Source: Bacteroides sp. (GTDB lineage Bacteria; Bacteroidota; Bacteroidia; Bacteroidales; Bacteroidaceae). From it: a stretch of 64,000 bases of DNA. Both the position numbers and the translations under genes were made by a program. Where the stretch lies: assembly GCA_023665805.1 (NCBI GenBank), contig JAMPDJ010000008.1, forward strand, positions 1 to 64,000. The letters run 5' to 3'. Of this stretch, positions 16,500 to 25,332 are shown in pieces; position 1 is the first letter of the stretch, and the number at the start of each line of letters is the position of its first letter. The notes beneath the pieces were generated by a model. The model did no database searches, was not told the DNA's origin, and saw only the letters and a list, made by a program, of their open reading frames with translations.

Positions 16500-16560
16500 A
16501 ATCGGTCATTAGAGTGTCGATTGGCATAAATCAGATAATTTGTATTCTAATCCCCGATTG
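16500..16560. repeat. Short derivative of the MITE-like family (61 bp)
   Basis: The left arm AATCGGTCATTAGA (16500-16513) and right arm TCTAATCCCCGATT (16546-16559) are inverted repeats with two mismatches. The interior keeps the motif ATAAATCAGATAATTT, which in the full elements reads ATAAATCAGATGATTT near the right arm. It looks like an internally deleted, diverged copy. Confidence 0.6.
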
Positions 16561-16591
16561 GGGATTGCGGCACCGTCGTCAACATATAATT

Positions 16592-16647
16592 AAATCCCAT
16601 TGTACCTTTTTATATGGCTCGTATCAAGCCTTGGTACAATGGGATTT
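16592..16647. terminator. Terminator of prs
   Basis: AAATCCCATTGTACC (16592-16606) pairs perfectly with GGTACAATGGGATTT (16633-16647). The A/T ends allow function in both directions. It lies 79 bp beyond the prs stop on the minus strand. Confidence 0.75.
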
Positions 16648-16725
16648 CTGTGGCACTAACTAATTTCATCCGGCATCTATGCCAAGATAAATTAGCCGTT
16701 TGACGCAACTATGCATTTCTGTTGT

Positions 16726-17664
16726 TTATATAAGATATTGGTTGCTGATGCTCTCGTTATTCAATACGCTTCGGATTGTATTGGCTATGAGGTCGGCAAT
16801 GGACAGTTGCTTTACCTTGGCACTGTTGCCATGGTAGGGTATGGAGTCGGTGAAAATCATTTCTTCCAAAGAGCAGGCATCAACACGCTCATTTGCCGGA
16901 CCACTCATGATGCAGTGGCTGGCAAGTGCACGAACGCTATTGGCACCTTGTTCCTTGAGAAGGTCAGCAGCCTTGGTGATGGTTCCTGCGGTATCTACTA
17001 TGTCGTCAATGAGGACAACGTCTGCACCGGTTACATCGCCAATAACGTCCATATGAGCAACTTCGTTAGCCTTTTTGCGGGTTTTATTGCACATTACCAT
17101 GGGACAGTTGAAGTATTTTGCATATGATGAAGCGCGTTTGCTACCGCCTACGTCAGGGCTGGCTATTACCAAGTTCTTCAATTGTAAGGATTTGATGTAG
17201 GGGAGTAGCACGCTGCTGGCATAGAGGTGATCTACGGGTACATTGAAGAAACCTTGTTCCTGGTCGGCATGCAGATCCATGGTAATCATGCGGTCAATAC
17301 CTGCTACCGTGAACATGTCCGCCACCAATTTGGCAGCGATACTCACGCGAGGTTTGCTCTTGCGATCCTGTCTCGCCCAACCGAAGTAAGGAACTACCGC
17401 ATTGACAGTCTTGGCCGATGCGCGCTTGGCAGCGTCAATCATCAGTAGCAGTTCCATCAGATTGTCGGCATTGGGGAACGTGCTTTGAACAAGGAACACG
17501 TCCTTGCCACGTATGCTTTCCTCGAAGCACACCTCAAATTCACCGTCAGCGAAACGTGTCACAGTCATGTCGCCCAGCTCGCAACCAAGGCTGGCGCAAA
17601 TTTTCTCGGCCAGATAACGTGATGCCGTGCCAGAGAACACTTTGAATGATCTATTCTCAGTCAT
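16726..17664 (-). CDS. prs: Ribose-phosphate pyrophosphokinase
   Basis: This 312-aa protein makes PRPP from ribose-5-phosphate and ATP for purine, pyrimidine, His, Trp and NAD synthesis. The N-terminus FKVFSGTASRYLAEKICASLG is typical. DLHADQEQGFFN (the metal and ATP-binding flexible region) and the PRPP-binding VVLIDDIVDTAGT loop are intact. Length is normal for the family. It reads toward the hairpin at 16592-16647. Upstream, the thiE-like gene ends 34 bp away. Confidence 0.97.
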   Translation of the reverse strand: MTENRSFKVFSGTASRYLAEKICASLGCELGDMTVTRFADGEFEVCFEESIRGKDVFLVQSTFPNADNLMELLLMIDAAKRASAKTVNAVVPYFGWARQDRKSKPRVSIAAKLVADMFTVAGIDRMITMDLHADQEQGFFNVPVDHLYASSVLLPYIKSLQLKNLVIASPDVGGSKRASSYAKYFNCPMVMCNKTRKKANEVAHMDVIGDVTGADVVLIDDIVDTAGTITKAADLLKEQGANSVRALASHCIMSGPANERVDACSLEEMIFTDSIPYHGNSAKVKQLSIADLIANTIRSVLNNESISNQYLI

Positions 17665-17698
17665 TGTTGTGTGGATATAATTGTGTAAAGGATTCTTT

Positions 17699-18307
17699 CT
17701 AATCAGTTGCCTTTCTCAGTTTGTGGAAGTGCTTGATGACATCCTTGAAATCAATACCATCATGTATGCTGAAGCGATTCCATATATCGTTACACACCAC
17801 GGCACCACCGAAGCCCAAGTCACGAATTTCCCCGATATTTTCCAACGTGATACCTGTTTGGGCCATTACACGTTTGTCTATCAATCCCCGACGACTGGCA
17901 TCGCGCAATTGTTGGTGAGTGTATTGGGATAAATTGTTACTACCGGAAGTGCTACTGTATATATTCTTCAAGATGACGTAATGGTTCTTCTTCTTTAATT
18001 CACTTAATTCTTCCAGTCTATAGCACGTACAGGTGGTGAGACCGTTGTAGTTTTGTGGTATGCCAGGATTGCGACGCGATAAGTGTATGCCCATCAATCC
18101 AAACTCCTCCTTAAGGTAAAAATGGTCGTTGGTCACGATACGCTGATGATATTTGTCAGGAAGAAGAGTAAGGAGGCGTTCGCAGTATACTGGTTCGGAA
18201 TCCGGTTTACGCAGGTGAAGCATATCCAAGCCCTCCTCAAATAGAGTGGCAAGTATTTTGTCTTCTTCAACGAAAAAGTAAGGACTGCTGAGCAGTAATA
18301 ACTTCAT
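17699..18307 (-). CDS. Thiamine phosphate synthase / TenI-like TIM-barrel protein
   Basis: This 202-aa protein has the ThiE/TenI fold: LHLRKP (about 36-41), RIVTNDHF, MGIHLSRRN and a C-terminal FGGAVVCNDIW segment. ThiE couples HMP-PP and THZ-P to thiamine phosphate; TenI-type members are aminotransferase-like thiazole tautomerases or of unknown role. The gene stands apart from other thi genes, so its exact reaction is unsure. ATG 18307 is chosen: the longer frame would need a TTG start lying inside the promoter -7 element. Confidence 0.75.
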   Translation of the reverse strand: MKLLLLSSPYFFVEEDKILATLFEEGLDMLHLRKPDSEPVYCERLLTLLPDKYHQRIVTNDHFYLKEEFGLMGIHLSRRNPGIPQNYNGLTTCTCYRLEELSELKKKNHYVILKNIYSSTSGSNNLSQYTHQQLRDASRRGLIDKRVMAQTGITLENIGEIRDLGFGGAVVCNDIWNRFSIHDGIDFKDVIKHFHKLRKATD

Positions 18308-18334
18308 GACTCCTGTTACCTTGTGAAAACGTTG

Positions 18335-18366
18335 CAAAGGTACGAATAAGTGTGATATTTACCAAA
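18335..18366 (-). promoter_or_regulatory. Promoter of the thiE/tenI-like gene
   Basis: On the minus strand TTTTGG (ending at 18363) is followed after 20 bp by TACCTTTG (18342-18335). The ATG at 18307 then has a leader of about 25 nt. This fixes the start of the gene. Confidence 0.65.
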
Positions 18367-18482
18367 AGTTATTCATCCTTATTTTAATAAACGTAAACTA
18401 AAGCGAAGAAACTACCCTGAAGCATTGGAACAGGTTGGATTCCTGTTCCAGATATAATACGACTTGGCTGTACGGTGTAAAT

Positions 18483-19259
18483 CTACATTCTTCTGCGAAA
18501 TTCGGCACAAGCAATGGCAGTGGCTACAGCCACATTCAGGGACTCCGTAGTGGTGCGTTCGGCTGGGTAACTTGGAATGAAAAGACGCTCTGTAACAATG
18601 TGTGCTATGTCTGTGGAAATGCCTTTGCCCTCATTGCCCATTACTATGACACCATGTGGAGAGATTGTACGTTCGTAGATATTCTGCCCATCCAGAAATG
18701 TGCCGTATACAGGGATATGTGCGCATGAGGCATCGTGCAGAAACTTTTGCAGGTCTACATAATGCATATGCACACGTGATATGGCACCCATGGTTGCCTG
18801 AATGGCTTTGGGATTGAATATGTCCACTGTGTCCGGTGAACAGATGATATTCTCTATGCCAAACCAGTCTGCTATCCTACAGATAGTCCCCAAATTGCCA
18901 GGATCTTGGATTCCGTCTAAAGCAAGCATCAGTTCTTCCGCACACTGCTGCGGTACAGGCATTTGCCATTTAGGAATCGGAAAAAGCGCAAGTATTTGCT
19001 GGGGATGTTGCAGAAGGGAGATTCTACGCAACTCATCATCGCTTACCAAATCCGTAGGACATGACAGGCAGACTGATTGAATGGCATTGTCCTGAACATT
19101 GTTCCATTGAGATGTATGGCACAAATAGACGGGTGTATGTCCCGCAGAAAGCAGTTCACCTACTAACTTGTGTCCTTCTGCCACAAAGAGACCTTCTGCA
19201 CGACGATACTTCCTTTGTTCCAGAGAACGGATTTGTTTTATACGTATTTTGCTTAGCAT
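18483..19259 (-). CDS. SpoU/TrmH-family RNA 2'-O-ribose methyltransferase
   Basis: The 258-aa protein has an N-terminal substrate-binding domain (RKYRRAEGLFVAEGHKLV, about 17-34) and a SPOUT catalytic domain. The latter shows DGIQDPGNLGTICRIADWFG, IVMGNEGKGIS and the C-terminal IPSYPAERTTTESLNVAVATAI (knot motif 3). It methylates a ribose of rRNA or tRNA; the target is not deducible. The start overlaps the stop of the FKBP gene by one base (TAATG), so the two are translationally coupled. Confidence 0.9.
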   Translation of the reverse strand: MLSKIRIKQIRSLEQRKYRRAEGLFVAEGHKLVGELLSAGHTPVYLCHTSQWNNVQDNAIQSVCLSCPTDLVSDDELRRISLLQHPQQILALFPIPKWQMPVPQQCAEELMLALDGIQDPGNLGTICRIADWFGIENIICSPDTVDIFNPKAIQATMGAISRVHMHYVDLQKFLHDASCAHIPVYGTFLDGQNIYERTISPHGVIVMGNEGKGISTDIAHIVTERLFIPSYPAERTTTESLNVAVATAIACAEFRRRM

Positions 19260-19666
19260 TATCCTATAGCAATAAGCTTGATTTCAAATATCAATGTTGA
19301 GTTACCCGGTATGGAGCCTATGCTCTTAGGACCATACCCCATGGATGATGGGATATACACTATCCAATGGTCTCCAACATGCATACTGAGAAGGGCAATT
19401 TGAAAACCGCTGATTAGTTCATTTACACGGAATGCCTCTGGGCACGGACGTACAAAGGAATTGTCGAATACTTTACCGGATATGAGGGTTCCCTTGTAGT
19501 GACATGTAACAATGCTTCTGGGAGTAACGGAGGTATCTCCATGCCCAGTCTCCAATACCTTATATAATACTCCTGCACGCAGGGAATACACGCCTTTTTC
19601 TTTGGATATGCTTTCCAAGAAACGTTCATTCTGCAGACGATATGCTTCTCTCTTGTCCCGAGCCAT
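19259..19666 (-). CDS. FKBP-type peptidyl-prolyl cis-trans isomerase
   Basis: The 135-aa single-domain FKBP has VTCHYKGTLISGKVFDNSF (about 53-71), a segment VNELISGFQIALLSMHVGDH, then IPSSMGYG and the closing NSTLIFEIKLIAI. It speeds prolyl isomerisation during folding. No signal peptide is seen, so it is probably cytoplasmic. It begins 6 bp after the yqaE-like gene and shares one base with the trmH-like start. Confidence 0.9.
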   Translation of the reverse strand: MARDKREAYRLQNERFLESISKEKGVYSLRAGVLYKVLETGHGDTSVTPRSIVTCHYKGTLISGKVFDNSFVRPCPEAFRVNELISGFQIALLSMHVGDHWIVYIPSSMGYGPKSIGSIPGNSTLIFEIKLIAIG

Positions 19667-19671
19667 GCGTG

Positions 19672-19830
19672 TTAACGGTTGTTATTATTATTGACGACCA
19701 GTGCTGCAATAACACCTGGTACCCAACCACACAATGTCAGCAGGAAAGTGATGAGGATTGAGCCACAGCCTTTGTCCAATACAGCCAAAGGAGGGAAGAT
19801 AATGCATAATAATACTCGGAAGAGACTCAT
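19672..19830 (-). CDS. YqaE/Pmp3-family small membrane protein (52 aa)
   Basis: Found by direct translation. The sequence begins MSLFRVLLCIIFPPLAVLDK and continues GCGS...LLTLCGWVPGVIAALVV, the two-helix UPF0057/Pmp3 pattern with FPPLAV and a GW-x-PG turn. These are small membrane proteolipids, associated in other organisms with stress and cation homeostasis. The C-terminus is five Asn encoded by an AAT/AAC run, then Arg. It lies between lolA (44 bp upstream) and FKBP (6 bp downstream). Confidence 0.9.
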   Translation of the reverse strand: MSLFRVLLCIIFPPLAVLDKGCGSILITFLLTLCGWVPGVIAALVVNNNNNR

Positions 19831-19874
19831 GTGATATGTAACGTTTATAGATTGGATGCTATGTGTGGTTGCTG

Positions 19875-20513
19875 CTATCTCATGTCTATGATTTCATAGT
19901 CAGGATACTTTTGAGGCTGGAATTGGAACTGGGCATCGGAAAGATTTGCATTGAAATTAAGGTCAGTGATGCTTATGCGTGTCCAATTGCCTTCGTTGCG
20001 GATGCGCAGACACATCGGGGTAAATGTTTCTTGGTCGATGCTAATAACTATCCGGGAGGGTTCCTGGCCACTTTTCTTAGGTCGTAGTGTGATGTCCCAA
20101 ATCTTGTGCCCACGCAACATTCCTTTGTTGGAAGACAGGTGGAAGCCATGCTTGTATAGCGTCAAAAACGCGGTAGGAGATGAAACTTGTAGTTCTTCAT
20201 CCGTTGGAGTAACAAGATTTACCTCTTTATTTTCCGGAACCAATGTCCATTGGTCTTTTCCATTGAACCATGTTTGCATGGAAGGAGTGGTCATGACATA
20301 TTTGTTTCCAAGCATGTCCAGTGTTCCATTGATGGTTTCATGTGGCGTAGTACCAATGAAAGTGGTGGTAGTGAAGCTGGCCCTTATGCCACCCTTGGCT
20401 TGCATACGTTCGGCTGTATTGTCAAGTATTTCTTTGGGTGAGAGTTTATTCTGGGCTATCACCATGACTGTGGTAAATGTGAAGGTCAAAAATAGTACTA
20501 TGATTTTGCTCAT
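19875..20513 (-). CDS. lolA: LolA-like outer-membrane lipoprotein carrier protein
   Basis: This 212-aa protein has a signal peptide (to about residue 21, VIAQ) and the LolA half-barrel pattern: SPKEILDNTAERM, then F-T-x-x-x strands, GTLDMLGNKYVM and WTLVPENKEVNLV. LolA carries lipoproteins across the periplasm. It lies 60 bp after ftsK, an order common in Bacteroidota (as in E. coli, where lolA follows ftsK). Confidence 0.85.
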   Translation of the reverse strand: MSKIIVLFLTFTFTTVMVIAQNKLSPKEILDNTAERMQAKGGIRASFTTTTFIGTTPHETINGTLDMLGNKYVMTTPSMQTWFNGKDQWTLVPENKEVNLVTPTDEELQVSSPTAFLTLYKHGFHLSSNKGMLRGHKIWDITLRPKKSGQEPSRIVISIDQETFTPMCLRIRNEGNWTRISITDLNFNANLSDAQFQFQPQKYPDYEIIDMR

Positions 20514-20573
20514 GTATAGGAATCTTAAAGTATAAGGATGCTCTTAAAAATCAATTATTGATGTCTGTTTTTT

Positions 20574-23099
20574 CTAACGCATATTATCCATGCGGAATTG
20601 CAAGTCTTCCTCGCTTATACACAAAACTTCGCGAGGCTTGCTTCCATGTGCAGGGCCTACGATTCCAGCAACTTCCAATTGATCCATTAGGCGGCCTGCA
20701 CGGTTGTAACCAATGGAAAATTTGCGCTGTATCATACTGGTAGAACCTTGTTGCGTTTGAACGACAAGACGGGCCACCTCTTCAAACATGGGATCCAGAT
20801 TGTGAATATCCACATCCGGACCATTGCCTTCTTCACCGTCCAAGGCCACCGGTGGAAGTGGAGCGGGTCCAAGATAACTCTGCTGGCATGCAATATATTT
20901 GGATATGGCATCCACCTCTGGAGTGTCAACAAACGCACATTGTACACGTACTGGGTCGCTTCCGCCTGCCAATACCAACATGTCACCTTTGCCTACCAAC
21001 TGTTGTGCTCCAGCTCGGTCCAAGATTGTCCTGCTATCTACCATGGCACTGACCTTGAAAGCCATACGAGCAGGAAAGTTGGCCTTGATAGTACCGGTGA
21101 TTATATTCGTAGTCGGACGCTGTGTGGCTATGATCATATGCATTCCCACAGCACGAGCCAACTGTGCAATACGGCAAATGGGTTGCTCTATTTCCTTTCC
21201 GGCAGTCATGATGAGATCGCCAAACTCGTCAATGATGACAACGATATATGGCATGAAACGGTGTCCGTTATTGGGATTGAGGCGACGAGAGGTGAACTTC
21301 TCATTGTATTCGCGCAGATTGCGGACACCGGCTTTCTTTAATAAGTCATAACGATTGTCCATCTCTGCACAGAGGGACCTAAGCGTCTGCACCACTTTCT
21401 GTACATCTGTTATAATAGGTTCGTCCTCTTCTGTGCCCTCAACCTGAGCTAAAAAATGATTTACGATAGGGGAGTATACGCTGAACTCTACCTTTTTGGG
21501 GTCAACCATCACCAATTTAAGCTCTGCAGGATGTTTTTTGTAGAGTAATGATGTGATAATGGCATTCAGCCCCACTGATTTACCTTGGCCTGTGGCACCT
21601 GCTACTAACATATGAGGCATTTTGGCAAGATCTACCATGAATATCTCGTTGGTAATGGTTTTTCCCAAAGCCATGGGCAACTCGAATTGTGTCTCTTGGA
21701 ATTTGCGGCTGTTTATGATGCTTTCCATGGAAACAATCTGTGGACGGGCATTAGGCATTTCTATGCCTATGGTTCCTTTGCCTGGGATGGGGGCAATGAT
21801 ACGTATGCTTAATGCTGACAAGGACAGGGCTATGTCATCCTCAAGATTGCGTATCTTGGAAATGCGTACACCAGGAGCTGGCGTTATCTCATATAGCGTA
21901 ATGGTTGGACCTACGGTGGCTTTGATGCTGGATATTTTCACACCAAAGTCCGACAGTACTTGTATAATCTTGTTTTTGTTCTGCTGTTGTTCCTCCATAT
22001 CGATTGAAGTGTCTACGTCATAATGGTGAAGCAAATCCAGCGTCGGATATTTATAGTTCTCCAAATCCAATTTTGGATCGTAGTTTTCCAATTGCCCTGT
22101 TTCGTCCAATATTGCCTCTTCTTCCTGTTGTCCTTGATGTATAGTCATGGTTGCATTATCTGAGGTGTGGTTTTCAAAGCTTTCATCGCTGGTTGAAATA
22201 GAATTCTCGTTGAATGACGTATCAACAAAGCCTTCGTCTACGATAACATTGTCCGTTGCCTTCTCTGTAGCAATGGAGGATTCTGCAAAGTTATTGAAAT
22301 CAATAACAGTTGCTGTTTCTTCAGGAGACAAACCTTGGTAGGGGACATTAACGGAGGTTTCTTTTGGCTTGGCTTCTTTATCTGGAATGTCGGAGGATTT
22401 GCGCATGACATTTGGAATATATCCTTGTGGATACAGGATTTTACGTATAATACGTATGGTTTCATCGGATAAATATATCAGATATCCTATGGCTATGACC
22501 ATGAGTATTAGTACTGTACCTATAGTACCGGTCTTCGTTTCCAAGAAGTTCACTTGCGCCATACCAATACCTCCTCCTAAACTGATTGGACTGTTGTATT
22601 CGTTAAGAGTTGGCTGAATCAAGAAATGTGCAAAGGCAGAGAACCATATCATCAGAATGGAGCAATTGAGAAACCATTTCCACAAACGTACTTTGTACAC
22701 TTGCATAATTCTTAGCGATGCAACCAATATAAATATTGGTATGAAGAATGAGGCCACTCCCCAACAGTCATCGATGAAAAAACGTGCTATGGCCAATCCT
22801 GAAGTACCCATCCAGTTGTGGGCACGTTCACCTTCGCGCCATGACGAGTCTGCTATGGCAGTAAAGAGATGAGATGTTATACTGAGTAATATGAAGCAAC
22901 TGATAATAAACAGGGTCGCTCCTATGCAAAAACGTGTGATTTCAGCCTTTGTCATACCATCCGAAGTGTTCGTGGATGGTTGTTGGTTCATATCTTTCCA
23001 GAATCGTTGTGACTTAGAAAAAAAACCGTCTGATTGTACTGTCTGCTGTCTGTCTTTCGGCTTCTTCACAGTGCACTTGTCATTTTTCTTATCTGCCAT
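20574..23099 (-). CDS. ftsK: DNA translocase FtsK/SpoIIIE
   Basis: This 841-aa protein has four N-terminal membrane helices (about 50-210), an acidic linker and a motor domain. Walker A is GATGQGKSV and Walker B is VVIIDEFGDL, followed by an ATQRP segment. The C-terminal gamma winged helix includes STSMIQRKFSIGYNRAG, which reads KOPS-type chromosome-orienting sequences. It moves and helps resolve chromosome termini at the division septum. A -7 element TATTTTTG lies on the minus strand at 23136-23129. Confidence 0.95.
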   Translation of the reverse strand: MADKKNDKCTVKKPKDRQQTVQSDGFFSKSQRFWKDMNQQPSTNTSDGMTKAEITRFCIGATLFIISCFILLSITSHLFTAIADSSWREGERAHNWMGTSGLAIARFFIDDCWGVASFFIPIFILVASLRIMQVYKVRLWKWFLNCSILMIWFSAFAHFLIQPTLNEYNSPISLGGGIGMAQVNFLETKTGTIGTVLILMVIAIGYLIYLSDETIRIIRKILYPQGYIPNVMRKSSDIPDKEAKPKETSVNVPYQGLSPEETATVIDFNNFAESSIATEKATDNVIVDEGFVDTSFNENSISTSDESFENHTSDNATMTIHQGQQEEEAILDETGQLENYDPKLDLENYKYPTLDLLHHYDVDTSIDMEEQQQNKNKIIQVLSDFGVKISSIKATVGPTITLYEITPAPGVRISKIRNLEDDIALSLSALSIRIIAPIPGKGTIGIEMPNARPQIVSMESIINSRKFQETQFELPMALGKTITNEIFMVDLAKMPHMLVAGATGQGKSVGLNAIITSLLYKKHPAELKLVMVDPKKVEFSVYSPIVNHFLAQVEGTEEDEPIITDVQKVVQTLRSLCAEMDNRYDLLKKAGVRNLREYNEKFTSRRLNPNNGHRFMPYIVVIIDEFGDLIMTAGKEIEQPICRIAQLARAVGMHMIIATQRPTTNIITGTIKANFPARMAFKVSAMVDSRTILDRAGAQQLVGKGDMLVLAGGSDPVRVQCAFVDTPEVDAISKYIACQQSYLGPAPLPPVALDGEEGNGPDVDIHNLDPMFEEVARLVVQTQQGSTSMIQRKFSIGYNRAGRLMDQLEVAGIVGPAHGSKPREVLCISEEDLQFRMDNMR

Positions 23100-23180
23100 G
23101 TCAATTCCCTCTATATATTAGTTCTCTGCAAAAATAGTGGAAAAAAACGTAAAAGGGGAGGATTTGACTTTATTTTTTCT

Positions 23181-23188
23181 TAATTTTG
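23181..23188 (+). promoter_or_regulatory. Putative -7 element of the exonuclease-rlmI gene run
   Basis: TAATTTTG lies 47 bp before the first gene of the plus-strand run. A TTTG at 23163-23166 is closer than the usual 19-21 bp, so the call is weak. Confidence 0.3.
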
Positions 23189-23235
23189 TACACGATTACG
23201 CCAATATGAAATACAAATAGCGATAATAATAAATA

Positions 23236-24030
23236 ATGAAGACGCTGGCTACCAGATACGACAAAAAACTAATAGCTCAATTACCCAAAATTTTGTTTCA
23301 AGGACGAATAATAGTCGTACAGGGCGAAGAGGAGGCGAGCAAGGCTGTAAAATATCTGCTGGCACAGGAAATAATAGGACTGGATACCGAGACCAAACCC
23401 ATATTCAAGAAAGGTGGTGGCATGAATCCGGTGGCATTGTTGCAGATATCAACACATGACACCTGTTTCCTGTTCCGCTTGAATCATATAGGATTCACTC
23501 CGGCATTGGTATCTTTGCTGAGTGATGACAAAGTTTTGAAGGTAGGACTGTCACTCAAAGACGACTTTGCACAATTAAACCGCCGCAGGCCGTTTACTCC
23601 TGGGAAACATGTGGATTTGCAGAGCCTGGCTAAGGAGATTGGAATAGTTGACCAATCTTTGCAGAAACTATACGCAAATGTCTTTGAACAGCGTATAAGT
23701 AAAACCCAACAATTATCCAATTGGGAAGCAGATGTTCTCACTGAAGCACAAAAACGTTATGCGGCAACTGACGCTTGGGCCTGCATAAAATTATATGAGG
23801 AATTCTTGCGTTTGACCGAAACAGGATATATGTTAGAAATTGTTCCAGAGCCAGAGTCGCCAATTCGACCGATACCATTGCAAGAACAAGTTGAAAAACA
23901 AAACGAACGTAGGAAAAACAAGGAAACAGAAAAGAGAAGACGTAGGAAAATAAAAGAAAAAGATTGTAGGCGTAGAAATGCCGGAAGACGAGATAAAGAG
24001 ATACTGAAGAACATGCAGTCACAGGAATAA
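23236..24030 (+). CDS. 3'-5' exonuclease domain protein (RNase D-like, DEDDy)
   Basis: This 264-aa protein has a DEDDy exonuclease core: IIGLDTET (first Asp-Glu, about 46-53), VGLSLKDDF (second Asp) and RYAATDAWACIKLY (Tyr and final Asp, about 175-188). The C-terminal 45 residues are extremely basic, with Arg/Lys/Glu-rich repeats, and probably bind nucleic acid. There is no HRDC domain, so it is not a full RNase D. It heads a plus-strand run of closely spaced genes, and the next gene starts 23 bp later. Confidence 0.85.
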   Translation: MKTLATRYDKKLIAQLPKILFQGRIIVVQGEEEASKAVKYLLAQEIIGLDTETKPIFKKGGGMNPVALLQISTHDTCFLFRLNHIGFTPALVSLLSDDKVLKVGLSLKDDFAQLNRRRPFTPGKHVDLQSLAKEIGIVDQSLQKLYANVFEQRISKTQQLSNWEADVLTEAQKRYAATDAWACIKLYEEFLRLTETGYMLEIVPEPESPIRPIPLQEQVEKQNERRKNKETEKRRRRKIKEKDCRRRNAGRRDKEILKNMQSQE

Positions 24031-24053
24031 CTCTAATCTAAAATAAACATATA

Positions 24054-25259
24054 ATGCCAGAATACAAAACTATTATCCTGAAAAAAGGAAAAGAGGATAG
24101 TCTGAACAGAAAACATCCATGGATTTTTTCCGGAGCCATACATTATGTTGACAAGAATCTGGATGAGGGGGAGGTTGTGAAAGTTGTCACAACTCAAGGC
24201 ACTTTCATAGCATTGGGGCATTGGCAGATAGGCAGCATTGCAGTGAGAGTACTGACATTTGATGATGAGCAGATAGATGAGGCGTTCTATGCAAATCGTA
24301 TAGCAACCGCTTTGGATGTAAGAGTCCGTATAGGGTTGGTACGTAATACGAAGTGTGAAAATAGCACAGTAAATACGACATATCGCCTGGTACATGGTGA
24401 GGGAGATGGCCTTCCGGGTTTAATTATAGATATATATTCTGGTACGGCTGTAGTACAGGCGCATAGTGTGGGCATGCACCGAGACCGCATGATGATTGCC
24501 AACGCCTTGAAAAAGATACTTGGGGACACGTTGCAGGCTGTATACTACAAAAGCGAAACCACGCTGCCATTCAAAGCGGAGTTAGGGCAAGAGAATGGTT
24601 TCCTCATAGGCCAATCCACGAATAACATAGCCATAGAAAACGGGATGAAGTTTTATATAGACTGGCTGAAGGGACAAAAGACGGGATTCTTTATAGACCA
24701 GAGAGATAACAGAAGCCTGTTAGAGCAATACTCTCATGGAAGGCGTGTGTTGAATATGTTCTGCTATACAGGAGGTTTCAGTGTGTATAGCATGCGTGGC
24801 GGAGCCGAATTGGTTCATAGCGTAGATAGCAGTACAAAGGCTATTGAGTTGGTAAATAGAAATATGGAGTTGAATTTTCCTGGAGATGGACGGCATAAGG
24901 CATATGCTGCAGATGCATTCAAATTCCTTGATGAAATGGCATCACACTACAATCTTGTTGTGCTGGATCCTCCTGCTTTTGCCAAGCACAGGGACGCCAT
25001 CAAGCAGGCTATGCGCGGATATACCAAACTGAATGCCAAGGCTATGGAAAAGATGCCACAAGGTAGCATCCTGTTTACATTCTCCTGTTCTCAGGCTATT
25101 AACAAGGAACAATTTCGCACTGCGGTCTTTGCGGCCGCAATGCAGACAGGTCGCAAAGTACGTATCTTGCATCAATTGCATCAGCCCGCCGATCATCCTG
25201 TGAATATATATCATCCTGAAGGTGAATACTTGAAGGGATTGGTCTTATACATTGACTAA
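24054..25259 (+). CDS. rlmI: Class I SAM-dependent rRNA (cytosine) methyltransferase, RlmI-like
   Basis: The 401-aa protein has an N-terminal PUA domain (KGKEDSLNRKHPWIFSGAI, about 12-30), a middle EEHUD-like domain (FIDWLKGQKTGFFIDQRDNR) and a Rossmann methyltransferase domain. In the last, NMFCYTGGFSVYS is the SAM-binding motif and VVLDPPAFAK is motif IV. RlmI methylates 23S rRNA (C1962 in E. coli). Length and order match the family. Confidence 0.9.
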   Translation: MPEYKTIILKKGKEDSLNRKHPWIFSGAIHYVDKNLDEGEVVKVVTTQGTFIALGHWQIGSIAVRVLTFDDEQIDEAFYANRIATALDVRVRIGLVRNTKCENSTVNTTYRLVHGEGDGLPGLIIDIYSGTAVVQAHSVGMHRDRMMIANALKKILGDTLQAVYYKSETTLPFKAELGQENGFLIGQSTNNIAIENGMKFYIDWLKGQKTGFFIDQRDNRSLLEQYSHGRRVLNMFCYTGGFSVYSMRGGAELVHSVDSSTKAIELVNRNMELNFPGDGRHKAYAADAFKFLDEMASHYNLVVLDPPAFAKHRDAIKQAMRGYTKLNAKAMEKMPQGSILFTFSCSQAINKEQFRTAVFAAAMQTGRKVRILHQLHQPADHPVNIYHPEGEYLKGLVLYID

Positions 25260-25332
25260 CACACATGGTAATTGTCATTTGGTAGACTTTAACACGATAT
25301 AATAGTACAATAATATTACATGTATAAAATCT

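Larger units (their letters stand above)
16041..16725. other. Repeat-rich intergenic region between ettA and prs
   Basis: The region holds a full MITE-like element (16124-16327), a GAATTCGCGAATTC palindrome (16383-16396), a GAATTCGTGAAT motif (16427-16438), a short MITE derivative (16500-16560) and the prs terminator (16592-16647). Open frames at 16118-16309 and on the minus strand at 16125-16412 are formed by the repeat itself and recur in its other copy, so they are not called genes. Confidence 0.7.
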
